Shown piece after piece: positions 9,137-15,457 of a stretch of 36,012 bases of DNA. Numbering within the stretch: position 1 is the stretch's first letter; the number at the start of each line of letters is the position of its first letter. This stretch comes from Flavobacteriaceae bacterium. GTDB taxonomy: Bacteria; Bacteroidota; Bacteroidia; Flavobacteriales; Flavobacteriaceae. The position numbers were made by a program, and so were the translations under genes. The DNA lies in the NCBI GenBank assembly GCA_002694465.1, contig NZMG01000056.1, forward strand, positions 1 through 36,012. Direction: 5' to 3'. The notes beneath the pieces are model-generated. The model had not been told where the DNA came from, searched no databases, and saw nothing but the letters and a program-made list of their open reading frames with translations.

Positions 9137-9727
9137 ATGGATATGAAACAAAGCACAAGTTGTGATGCGCTTTTGGTAAGCGATTACATGAATGGTAACG
9201 AAGCTGCACTGTGTGAATTAATCACCCGCCACAAAGACAGAATATTTCGTTTTATCTACTCGAAAGTGTATGATAAAGACGTAGCTGAAGATATTTTTCA
9301 AGACACTTTTATTAAAGTTATTAGAACCCTCAAACGAGGCGCCTATAACGAAGAGGGTAAATTTTTACCCTGGGTGATGCGTATTGCGCATAATTTGGTT
9401 ATTGATCACTTTAGAAAGAATAACCGCATGCCTAAGTTTGAAAACAATGAGGACTTTAATATTTTTTCAGTATTAAGTGATGGTGCTTTAAATGCTGAAA
9501 AGCAAATTATTAAAGGACAGGTAGAAGAAGACGTACGAAAGTTAATTGAAGAGCTTCCAGATGATCAAAAAGAGGTTTTAATGATGCGTATGTATCGCGA
9601 TATGAGTTTTAAGGAAATAAGTGAGCAAACAGGCGTAAGTATTAACACTGCGCTAGGTCGTATGCGTTACGCACTCATTAATATGCGCAAAATAATTGAT
9701 AAACACAACATTATATTAACCAATTAG
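9137..9727 (+). CDS. ECF-type RNA polymerase sigma-70 factor
   Basis: A 196-residue alternative sigma factor. Region 2 spans about residues 25-95 (ELITRHKDRIFRFIYSKV, then DIFQDTFIKV, then FLPWVMRIAHNLVIDHFRK), for core binding and -10 recognition. Region 4 spans about 130-188 (ELPDDQKEVLMMRMYRDM, then SFKEISEQTGVSINTALGRM), a helix-turn-helix for -35 recognition. A start 6 bases later (second Met) is equally possible. No anti-sigma gene or TonB partner follows, so it does not look like a FecI/FecR pair. Instead a 50-codon gene lies 57 bases downstream, before a terminator. Its regulon cannot be told from sequence. Confidence 0.93.
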   Translation: MDMKQSTSCDALLVSDYMNGNEAALCELITRHKDRIFRFIYSKVYDKDVAEDIFQDTFIKVIRTLKRGAYNEEGKFLPWVMRIAHNLVIDHFRKNNRMPKFENNEDFNIFSVLSDGALNAEKQIIKGQVEEDVRKLIEELPDDQKEVLMMRMYRDMSFKEISEQTGVSINTALGRMRYALINMRKIIDKHNIILTN

Positions 9728-9784
9728 ACAATAAAGTACAAAAGCCTGCGTTATTTTTTAACATTAACCTCAAAACAACGCTCT

Positions 9785-9937
9785 ATGGCAAACTTGTACT
9801 CTGAAACTTCACGTCCGGAACGCGTGAATAAAAACTTAGTTCCAAAAGAAGAAACCATTAGGTTCCTTCTGGATTACTCGAAGGCTTTAAGTGTTATAGA
9901 TTATAATAAATTGAAGTTTGAAGCACTTCTAAACTAA
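9785..9937 (+). CDS. 50-residue conserved-looking small protein downstream of ECF sigma
   Basis: A short ORF starting ATGGCAAAC and ending TAA. It encodes a 50-residue soluble protein with a polar first half (SETSRPERVNKNLVP) and a helix-prone second half (ETIRFLLDYSKALSVIDY). It lies 57 bases after the sigma gene on the same strand, and a strong terminator begins 7 bases after its stop, so the two probably form one transcript. Similar short ORFs beside this sigma factor in other Flavobacteriaceae are a memory, not a search result. A role as a sigma modulator is an inference from position only. It is too short to be caught by most length cut-offs. Confidence 0.7.
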   Translation: MANLYSETSRPERVNKNLVPKEETIRFLLDYSKALSVIDYNKLKFEALLN

Positions 9938-9944
9938 ACTTTGG

Positions 9945-9980
9945 AAAACCCCAGAACCCGATTGTTTCTGGGGTTTTTTT
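9945..9980 (+). terminator. Rho-independent terminator of the sigma-factor transcript
   Basis: AAAACCCCAGAA pairs with TTTCTGGGGTTTT across an 8-base loop and runs directly into a T-tract. It begins 7 bases after the 50-codon ORF and marks the left edge of the accessory island. Confidence 0.9.
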
Positions 9981-10053
9981 ATGCCCTTTTTACACCCATT
10001 TCTTCTTATTTTAAGTGTAAGAGCGCAATTATTTTATACTCAAAAACTCCTAA

Positions 10054-10212
10054 CTTGGTTTAACAGGCTATAAACAAACATTAAAACGTTTTTTATCTGA
10101 GTTATTAGCCAACGACCTACAGTTGTTTGAGCAGTTAGACGGTATGGAGAGCAGACTCAACACCGCCCTGCGTAAAGTAAGAGACCTTAAGCGCATTGCA
10201 GGGCACAAATAG
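10054..10212 (+). pseudogene. start-less ORF remnant A
   Basis: A 52-codon open stretch between an in-frame TAA and a TAG, with no start codon near its left end; the only Met is internal, at codon 31. The peptide is strongly helical and charged (ELLANDLQLFEQLDGMESR, then LNTALRKVRDLKRIAGHK). It has balanced codon use and higher GC than its surroundings, so it looks like the 3' end of a formerly longer gene. I do not recognise the family. It ends 22 bases before the tandem array. A short protein starting at the internal ATG cannot be excluded but seems unlikely. Confidence 0.4.
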
Positions 10213-10234
10213 CAACACCTGTGTATAGACTGTT

Positions 10235-10446
10235 ACAGCTATTGGCAATTACACCCACAGCATTGGCTTTTTAACCCACACAGTTGGCATTTTCCCCCAC
10301 ACAACTGGCATTTACACCCACAACTTGTAGCAATTTCCCCCACAGCATTGGCTATTTCCCCCACTCGATTGGCATTTTACACCACAGCTGTAGCAAATAC
10401 ACCCACAACTGTAGCTATTTTACCAACAAGTGTGGCATTCAATACA
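10235..10446 (+). repeat. 10-unit degenerate 21-bp tandem array
   Basis: Ten head-to-tail units of 21 bases (two of them 22) fill 212 bases. The rough consensus is ACANCNNTGGCATTTNCACCC. The most constant parts are TTGGC (TGTAGC in some units) and the CCCACA junction. Read forward, the first units give an open heptad such as HTVGIFP, broken by a stop where a 22-base unit shifts frame. Read backward, some units give the heptad VGEIANA, also broken by stops. It therefore looks like either a decayed repeat-coding gene or a non-coding array. It is not a CRISPR: there are no spacers and the units are divergent. Confidence 0.85.
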
Positions 10447-10499
10447 CGAATGTTAAATTTTGAAACCCATAAAAAAGTTTTTTATTTTTGAAATGATAA

Positions 10500-10652
10500 C
10501 TTCCAAGTTACTTTAGTACCAACGCTGTAAAAGAAACTACAGAAAATGAGGAAATAGAACGCCTTAAGGGCGAACTTAACCTTGCCAAAGCCCAAGTCGC
10601 CGTATTATATGATATCGTCACGGGGAAAAAAGAATTTCCGAAAAGGGAGTGA
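10500..10652 (+). pseudogene. start-less ORF remnant B
   Basis: A 50-codon open stretch from just after an in-frame TAA to a TGA, with no ATG. The peptide has a coiled-coil-like centre (NEEIERLKGELNLAKAQ) and a tail VLYDIVTGKKEFPKRE. Its composition (GCC, CTT, AAG and CGC codons) is richer in GC than the flanking AT-rich DNA, suggesting a coding past. It is on the same strand as remnant A, across the tandem array, so the two may be pieces of one decayed gene. Family not recognised. Confidence 0.4.
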
Positions 10653-10674
10653 GGGGTGGATAGGTGGAATTTGT

Positions 10675-10682
10675 TATATTTG
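10675..10682 (+). promoter_or_regulatory. candidate -7 box upstream of the cassette-like unit
   Basis: TATATTTG fits TAnnTTTG exactly. No good -33 TTTG is seen at the right distance. It lies 104 bases before the lipoprotein ATG and outside the cassette-like boundaries, so it could serve as an external promoter for that gene. Confidence 0.3.
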
Positions 10683-10695
10683 ATAAAAGGGTTTC

Positions 10696-10767
10696 CGGAT
10701 AACCATGACAAAAAACTTGCGATATCCCCATTAAATACCCGGATAACCATGATAAAACTTAGGATAT
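10696..10767 (+). repeat. direct repeat pair of 28-30 bp
   Basis: Two near-copies start at 10696 and 10740, 44 bases apart. Both begin CGGATAACCATGA, continue with an A-run and CTT, and end GATAT. They differ by a few substitutions and two bases of length. The second copy ends within about 10 bases of the left boundary of the cassette-like unit. Their role is unknown. Confidence 0.75.
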
Positions 10768-10773
10768 AACGAG

Positions 10774-11463
10774 TTGCCCACAATTATGAAAAAAAGCAGT
10801 TTAATAACATTTATCGTCGTTTTTTCAATCATTAGTTGTGGAATAAAGCCAATTTCAGAACGGTTTCTAGAAATTGAAAAAACTGACTTAATGTTTGGCG
10901 GAATGATAAAATCCGCAAATCCTTTTCAAATTAAAGGCGAGAACGGAAAAAGATATATTAGAGAAAAAGGTGGCGTAGGTGGAATAAACTTAAAAAATCC
11001 TGAACTCGATAAACTGAATGGAGCGGAACAAACCGTAACGGATAGTGCGAAAGCATTATTAATTATTGAATTTCCTTTGGATAGAATTATTGGATACGAA
11101 ATTGAAAACGAAAATGGTTTTAAGAAAAAGGATTTGGTAATCGAACTTAACAAAGCTTATTCTGCGATATACGCTGATAAAGAAAAATACGGAATATGTT
11201 GCGAAAACTTTTCTGATTTAGAATTGACAAATATTGTCGTATTTGAAGTTGGAGAACGGATATATTTAGAATCAAAAGTAAGTTCGAAAAAATAACTATG
11301 GGCAACAACGTGTATAATTCATTGCTAGTGCAAGCTTACTTACGAAAATTTGCTAGCGCACAGTTCGCACTTCGTGCTCGTGTCTCGCGGATTTTCTATT
11401 CGGTTTGTATTTGCTAAATTAGTTGCTTAAACACGCAACGAAATCATACACAAACACGTTAAC
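10774..11463 (+). mobile_element. integron-cassette-like unit carrying one lipoprotein gene
   Basis: The left boundary reads ACGAGTTGCCC, 5 bases before the ATG. Immediately after the stop comes GGGCAAC, the exact reverse complement of GTTGCCC at the left boundary. It opens a long imperfect inverted repeat (left arm 11300-11325, right arm 11435-11464) ending in CACGTTAACC. A single gene filling the unit, a core directly before the start codon, and a hairpin directly after the stop is the layout of integron gene cassettes. There the first bases of the cassette complement the R'' box of its own attC. The boxes do not fit GTTRRRY strictly and no integrase is in the window, so the assignment is structural inference. 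Confidence 0.45.
10786..11295 (+). CDS. small lipoprotein of unknown function in the cassette-like unit
   Basis: A 169-residue protein starting at the ATG at 10786; a TTG four codons earlier would only add residues before the signal. Residues 1-18 form a lipoprotein signal peptide with a lipobox ending SIISC, so the mature protein is predicted to be lipid-anchored at Cys18. The rest is soluble, with a Gly-rich patch (EKGGVGGIN) near 60 and a CC pair near 146. No known domain is recognised. Codon use is more AT-rich than in neighbouring housekeeping genes (many AAA, GAA, ATT and TTA codons), in keeping with recent arrival. It sits between boundary repeats and has no neighbour of related function. 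Confidence 0.75.
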   Translation: MKKSSLITFIVVFSIISCGIKPISERFLEIEKTDLMFGGMIKSANPFQIKGENGKRYIREKGGVGGINLKNPELDKLNGAEQTVTDSAKALLIIEFPLDRIIGYEIENENGFKKKDLVIELNKAYSAIYADKEKYGICCENFSDLELTNIVVFEVGERIYLESKVSSKK

Positions 11464-11464
11464 C
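11300..11464 (+). repeat. long imperfect inverted repeat (attC-like hairpin)
   Basis: The left arm GGGCAACAACGTGTATAATT pairs with the right arm ending ATACACAAACACGTTAACC. The reverse complement of the right arm contains AACGTGT, a 4-base insertion, GTATGATTTCGTTGC, which matches AACGTGTATAATTCATTGC on the left. About 110 bases separate the arms and contain smaller repeats (TTGCTAGTGC and TTGCTAGCGC; GCACTTCGTGC). It covers the whole gap between the lipoprotein stop and the nth stop and holds no ORF. Confidence 0.65.
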
Positions 11465-11471
11465 GAAACTT

Positions 11472-12128
11472 TTATTTTTTCTTTTTCAAATATTCATCAA
11501 TAACACTCTTTCTCCCCACTGTTTTTGTAATTACATCCTTTTCTAAGTCCCAACCGCGTGCTGGTGAGTATTGACGACCATACCAAATTATTTGTAAGTG
11601 TAACTCATTCCAAAGGTCTTTAGGGAAGAGGCGTTTGGCGTCTTTTTCGGTTTGGACTACATTTTTACCATTGCTTAAACCCCATCGATACATTAATCGG
11701 TGGATATGGGTATCTACAGGGAAGGCTGGAACATGAAATGCTTGCGACATCACCACACTCGCCGTTTTATGCCCCACAGCAGGAAGTTCTTCCAAGGCTT
11801 CAAAACTTTTAGGTACTTTTCCGTTGTGTTTTTCAATTAATATTTTTGAAAGTCCGTGGATGCCTTTACTTTTCATAGGAGAAAGCCCAACAGGTTTTAT
11901 AATTTCTCGTATTTCTTCCACGGTCAGTTTTACCATATCGTAGGGGTTGTCTGCTATTTCAAAAAGGAGCGGGGTAATTTGGTTTACCCGTACATCGGTA
12001 CTTTGAGCTGAAAGTAACACGGCAATAAGAAGCGTATAAGGATCTTTATGGTCTAACGGAATAGGGATTTGTGGATATAAGTCTTTTAACGTAGATATAA
12101 CAAATTGTACCTTTTCCTTCTTAGTCAT
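11472..12128 (-). CDS. nth: endonuclease III-family DNA glycosylase lacking the iron-sulfur cluster
   Basis: A 218-residue helix-hairpin-helix glycosylase/AP lyase for base excision repair of oxidised pyrimidines. The HhH motif ELPAVGHKTASVV carries the catalytic Lys121, and FPVDTHIHR carries the catalytic Asp139. The usual C-terminal Cys-x6-Cys-x2-Cys-x5-Cys loop that binds [4Fe-4S] is absent: the corresponding segment reads IIWYGRQYSPARGW, and there is no Cys in the whole protein. Catalytic residues are intact, so it is likely active. I recall cluster-less versions in Bacteroidota, so this is probably a clade trait, not damage. It starts at ATG 12128, divergent from bcp, 67 bases apart. Confidence 0.93.
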   Translation of the reverse strand: MTKKEKVQFVISTLKDLYPQIPIPLDHKDPYTLLIAVLLSAQSTDVRVNQITPLLFEIADNPYDMVKLTVEEIREIIKPVGLSPMKSKGIHGLSKILIEKHNGKVPKSFEALEELPAVGHKTASVVMSQAFHVPAFPVDTHIHRLMYRWGLSNGKNVVQTEKDAKRLFPKDLWNELHLQIIWYGRQYSPARGWDLEKDVITKTVGRKSVIDEYLKKKK

Positions 12129-12195
12129 TTTCAGTAAATTTACATTCGCTTTAGTAAAGCCAACTATTTCTATTTAATCCAACAAAAATACATAA

Positions 12196-12648
12196 ATGAA
12201 TACACTAAAACCGGGAGACAAAGCACCAAATTTTACGGCCAAAGATCAAGATGGAAATACCATTTCTATGTCAGACTATAAAGGAAAAAAACTAGTTGTT
12301 TTTTTCTACCCTGCGGCAAGCACACCTACTTGTACTGTGGAGGCTTGTAATTTGAGTGACCACTATGGTGAGCTTCAAAAAGCGGGTTATGAGATTCTTG
12401 GTGTAAGTGCAGATACGCAAAGAAAACAAGGGAATTTCAAGAAAAAATTTGGTTTTCCTTATCCCTTATTAGCTGATGTGGATAAGGAAGTTATTAATGC
12501 CTTTGGTGTTTGGGGACCCAAAAAGTTTATGGGGCGTGAGTTTGATGGAATCCACCGTATTACATTTGTGATAAACGAAAAAGGAATTATCGATCGAGTA
12601 ATCGATAAAGTTAAAAGTAAAGAACATGCTGCCCAAATATTGGACTAG
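12196..12648 (+). CDS. bcp: thiol peroxidase, Bcp-type peroxiredoxin
   Basis: A 150-residue peroxiredoxin that reduces hydroperoxides using thioredoxin. It has a thioredoxin-like fold with the active-site segment YPAASTPTCTVEACNLSDHY. The peroxidatic cysteine is Cys46, and the resolving cysteine Cys51 lies five residues later, the spacing typical of BCP/PrxQ enzymes. The usual catalytic Pro and Thr precede Cys46. Full length, no signal peptide, so cytosolic. It is transcribed away from nth, so both may be involved in oxidative damage control, but no shared control site stands out. The stop TAG lies in a CTAG that is also the stop of the convergent gene. Confidence 0.95.
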   Translation: MNTLKPGDKAPNFTAKDQDGNTISMSDYKGKKLVVFFYPAASTPTCTVEACNLSDHYGELQKAGYEILGVSADTQRKQGNFKKKFGFPYPLLADVDKEVINAFGVWGPKKFMGREFDGIHRITFVINEKGIIDRVIDKVKSKEHAAQILD

Positions 12649-14102
12649 TTTGTCACTTCTTTTTTAGAGTCCTTATGATAATTGAATAATTCTTTCTCTT
12701 TAATAAGATTGGCGACACCTTCGGGAAGCATTTTCTCCCATCCAGAGTCGTTATCTTCAATTTTTTTGAGCACTTCTCGAGAGAATACACTTAATATTTC
12801 TGGATTGTAATCTTGAATATCCACTAGCTTTCCGTTGTATTTAAAGAATTTGTATAATTCTTTCATACGTGGGTGAACTTTTAAATTGTCACTGTTTATC
12901 AATTCACCTGTTTCTGGGTCAAGCATAGGGTAGAGGTACACTTTTAAATCCTTGAAGAATAGTTTTCCAAAAGCCTCTAGAATACCTCCACTTAAATGGC
13001 GGTAGTATTTTTCGTCAAATATATCTACTAGATTATTGACACCCATAGTCAGTCCCATTCTGGCGCGTGTATAATTTGAAAAGTATTCAACTAGTTTGTA
13101 ATATTCCTTAAAGTTAGAAATCATAACTGTTTGCCCTAACGAACAAAGCAATCTGGCACGATCCATAAAATCTTGTTCGTCTATTTCTCCTTCGGCTCTT
13201 AAATTGGATAATGTAATTTCAAAAATAACTAATGTTTTTTCTGGATCAACTTTCTTTTCATTTAAGAACATTTGAAGGGACCTTTCATACATATCCATAT
13301 TGACCTTTGTCACTGGTCTAAAACTTCCCCGTAAGGCAAGAACATTCTTTTTATAAAGAATACGAGCAGGTAATATATTATTTCCATCAGGGCCAAAGAT
13401 AACTGCCTCGGTCATTTCATTTTTGATCAATTGAAGGCTCATCAATCGATTATCTACTGTTTTAAATTTTGGACCTTCAAAATTAATAGTATCAATTTCA
13501 ATTTTATCTTTATCGATATGATCGTACAAATAACGAAGTAACTTTTTAGGCTGATCGTGTTTATAAAAGGCACCGTATATAAGGTTTACACCAAGAATTC
13601 CAAGGGTTTGTTGCTGTAATACGGCTTCGGTTTCTTTAAAACGAATATGAAGCACTATTTCGCTATAATCTTCATTAGGATCGGTTTGAAAACGTATTCC
13701 TACCCAACCATGCCCTTTAAATTGTTTAGCAAAATCTATTGTTGTAACCGTGTTGGCATAAGAAAAGAACATTTTGTTGGGATGCTTTTCCCTAACAATT
13801 CGTTCTTCAATTAGTTGAATTTCATGCGACAACATTTTCTTTAATCGCGACTCCGTGACATAACGCCCGTCCTCTTCTTCTCCATAAATGGCATCGCTAA
13901 AATCTTTGTCGTAAGCCGACATAGTCTTAGCAATGGTCCCGGAAGCCCCTCCTGCTCTAAAGAAATTACGTACAGTCTCTTGACCCGCCCCAATTTCTGC
14001 AAATGTTCCGTAAATATTTTCGTTTAAATTAATTCTAAGAGCCTTATCCTTTATCGATGGAATGGTCTCAAAATTCTTATCGCCTGGAATGATTTCTGGC
14101 AT
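12645..14102 (-). CDS. conserved Bacteroidota protein of unknown function
   Basis: A 485-residue soluble protein without signal peptide or membrane helices. Recognisable conserved-looking stretches include EIGAGQETVRNFFRAGGASG near residue 36, KTMSAYDKDFSDAIYG near 60, HLSGGILEAFGKLFFKDLKV near 365, and a C-terminal phrase about the length of a helical cap. I recall family members carrying unrelated automatic names (nicotinate-nucleotide adenylyltransferase, TonB-dependent receptor). No nucleotidyltransferase HxGH motif or beta-barrel character is visible, so neither label is supported. It has a good promoter at 14130-14159 and is probably monocistronic. It overlaps bcp tail-to-tail by four bases. 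Function unknown. Confidence 0.85.
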   Translation of the reverse strand: MPEIIPGDKNFETIPSIKDKALRINLNENIYGTFAEIGAGQETVRNFFRAGGASGTIAKTMSAYDKDFSDAIYGEEEDGRYVTESRLKKMLSHEIQLIEERIVREKHPNKMFFSYANTVTTIDFAKQFKGHGWVGIRFQTDPNEDYSEIVLHIRFKETEAVLQQQTLGILGVNLIYGAFYKHDQPKKLLRYLYDHIDKDKIEIDTINFEGPKFKTVDNRLMSLQLIKNEMTEAVIFGPDGNNILPARILYKKNVLALRGSFRPVTKVNMDMYERSLQMFLNEKKVDPEKTLVIFEITLSNLRAEGEIDEQDFMDRARLLCSLGQTVMISNFKEYYKLVEYFSNYTRARMGLTMGVNNLVDIFDEKYYRHLSGGILEAFGKLFFKDLKVYLYPMLDPETGELINSDNLKVHPRMKELYKFFKYNGKLVDIQDYNPEILSVFSREVLKKIEDNDSGWEKMLPEGVANLIKEKELFNYHKDSKKEVTN

Positions 14103-14129
14103 AGCAATTTTATATTAAGTACCCTTTTA

Positions 14130-14159
14130 CAAAGGTAGTAAATACCATAGGCTAACAAA
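14130..14159 (-). promoter_or_regulatory. housekeeping-type promoter of the 12645-14102 gene
   Basis: On the minus strand, TTTG (14159-14156), an 18-base spacer, then TACCTTTG (14137-14130), fits the Bacteroidota pattern TTTG-N17-23-TAnnTTTG. It lies 28 bases upstream of the start codon and is back-to-back with the promoter of the MBL gene. Confidence 0.6.
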
Positions 14160-14170
14160 AAAAATACTGT

Positions 14171-14178
14171 TATTTTTG
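14171..14178 (+). promoter_or_regulatory. -7 box abutting the MBL start codon
   Basis: TATTTTTG fits TAnnTTTG and ends only 5 bases before the ATG at 14184. Transcription from it would begin at or near the start codon, giving a leaderless or nearly leaderless mRNA. No clear -33 element is visible. Confidence 0.4.
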
Positions 14179-14183
14179 TGCCA

Positions 14184-14960
14184 ATGAATTTACCCCTAAC
14201 TATTACGTTTTTAGGAACTGGTACTTCCCAAGGAATTCCTGTTATTGGAAGCTCGCATCCTGTTTGTCTAAGTAACGATTTTAAAGATAAAAGATTGCGG
14301 GTTTCGGTAATGATTGCTTGGGGAGATTACCAATACGTTATTGATTGTGGTCCCGATTTTCGACAACAAATGCTTCGAGAAAACGTTACGTTTATTAATG
14401 GTGTTTTGTTAACTCACGAGCACAATGATCATGTAGCTGGAATTGACGACATTCGACCTTTTAATTTTAGACAAGGCGAACTAGCTTTTTATGCTGAAAA
14501 GAGAGTGTTTGAAGCATTAAAACAGCGATTTAGTTATGTTTTTGAAACGGTAAATAAATATCCTGGAGCTCCAACCATTAAAGAAGTTGAAATTAGCAAA
14601 GAGCACTCTTTTGAGTTAGGAGGAAAAATTGTTATTCCCGTGGAGGCAATGCACGCAAATTTGCCTGTTTTAGGTTTTAGAATAGATGATTTTGCATATA
14701 TGACCGATGTAAAAACCATTGACGATACTGAAAAGCAAAAGTTAAAAGGTCTAAAAGTATTGGTGATTAATGCGCTTCGTGAAAAACATCACGAGTCACA
14801 CTTAAATATAAAAGAAGCTTTGGAATTAATTGAAGAATTGCAACCCGAAACCACCTATTTTACACATATAAGTCATTTAATGGGTTTCCATGAGGAAGTA
14901 GAAGCCAAGCTTCCTAAACATGTTCATTTGGCGTATGACACCTTAAAAATTACTGTATAG
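14184..14960 (+). CDS. MBL-fold metallo-hydrolase (PhnP/RNase Z-like group)
   Basis: A 258-residue cytosolic metallo-beta-lactamase-fold protein. The N-terminal FLGTGTSQGIPVIG is the glycine-rich strand typical of PhnP and RNase Z relatives. THEHNDHVAGIDD is the HxHxDH dinuclear metal site, with further ligands expected from the His in AMHANLP, the Asp in YMTDVKTID and the His in THISHLMGFHE. This pattern fits phosphodiesterases acting on small molecules or nucleic acids; the exact substrate is not clear. I chose ATG 14184 over the GTG two codons earlier, which is part of the -7 box. It is followed two bases later by a membrane-anchored protein gene. Confidence 0.9.
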   Translation: MNLPLTITFLGTGTSQGIPVIGSSHPVCLSNDFKDKRLRVSVMIAWGDYQYVIDCGPDFRQQMLRENVTFINGVLLTHEHNDHVAGIDDIRPFNFRQGELAFYAEKRVFEALKQRFSYVFETVNKYPGAPTIKEVEISKEHSFELGGKIVIPVEAMHANLPVLGFRIDDFAYMTDVKTIDDTEKQKLKGLKVLVINALREKHHESHLNIKEALELIEELQPETTYFTHISHLMGFHEEVEAKLPKHVHLAYDTLKITV

Positions 14961-14962
14961 TT

Positions 14963-15457
14963 ATGAAGTCTAAAATTTTTATGTATCTATTTTTCTTTGC
15001 GGTCTTATTCATCCTGTTTCAATATATGAATGAAAAGTCCATTTTTGAATCGCAAGAAAGTAAAATTGATTCGCTTACAGAAAAAGTAAAAACAGCAAAT
15101 GATTCAATTAATGTATTACAAGATAACATTGGAAATCTTAACTATTTTACTTTACAAGGAAATGATAACGCCATGACCTATTTAGAAAATCTAGGCTTGG
15201 ATGCAGCAGAAGTAGAAAAAGTAGTGACTGAAATGATTTATGAAAGAAATCTCGAAAAGGGTGGAAATACGTTAATTCCAGTAGAAGGCATGTATGGGGA
15301 AATGCGCGTGAATAAAGTAAAGTTTTTAAATCATCGTTGGATTCTTGCCGACTTTAGCGACGGAAAATTCTGGGGAGAAATGATTATCGAATATTTTTAT
15401 AATGATAAAATGGAATTGGAACTAACTCCAATTTCTTCGGTATTGTATCCAAATTAG
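14963..15457 (+). CDS. membrane-anchored coiled-coil protein of unknown function
   Basis: A 164-residue protein with one N-terminal hydrophobic segment (about residues 5-22, ending FQYMNEKS). A short predicted coiled coil follows (about 30-58, with ESKIDSLTEKVKTANDSI), then a globular domain of about 100 residues containing KVKFLNHRWILADFSDGKFW. The anchor suggests an inner-membrane protein facing the periplasm. No named domain recognised. It starts two bases after the MBL hydrolase stop, so the two are an operon and may function together. Its stop overlaps that of the convergent esterase gene by four bases. Confidence 0.8.
   Translation: MKSKIFMYLFFFAVLFILFQYMNEKSIFESQESKIDSLTEKVKTANDSINVLQDNIGNLNYFTLQGNDNAMTYLENLGLDAAEVEKVVTEMIYERNLEKGGNTLIPVEGMYGEMRVNKVKFLNHRWILADFSDGKFWGEMIIEYFYNDKMELELTPISSVLYPN

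Noticed and set aside
10239..10364. Minus-strand 41-codon GTG-start ORF in the tandem array with a run of Cys (pattern CxCQLCG)
   Set aside because: The Cys pattern arises from reading the 21-bp repeat in a shifted frame after a 22-base unit. There is no promoter or ATG, so a metallothionein-like peptide is not supported.
10235..10446. CRISPR array
   Set aside because: Units are contiguous without spacers and diverge from each other, and no cas genes are present.
10508..10783. Minus-strand 91-codon ORF opposite remnant B and the direct repeats
   Set aside because: It crosses several unrelated elements and has no domain or promoter; it is probably an accidental opening.
11458..11464. Canonical integron core GTTRRRY
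   Set aside because: GTTAACC does not fit the consensus at all positions, so only an attC-like structure is claimed, not a true attC.
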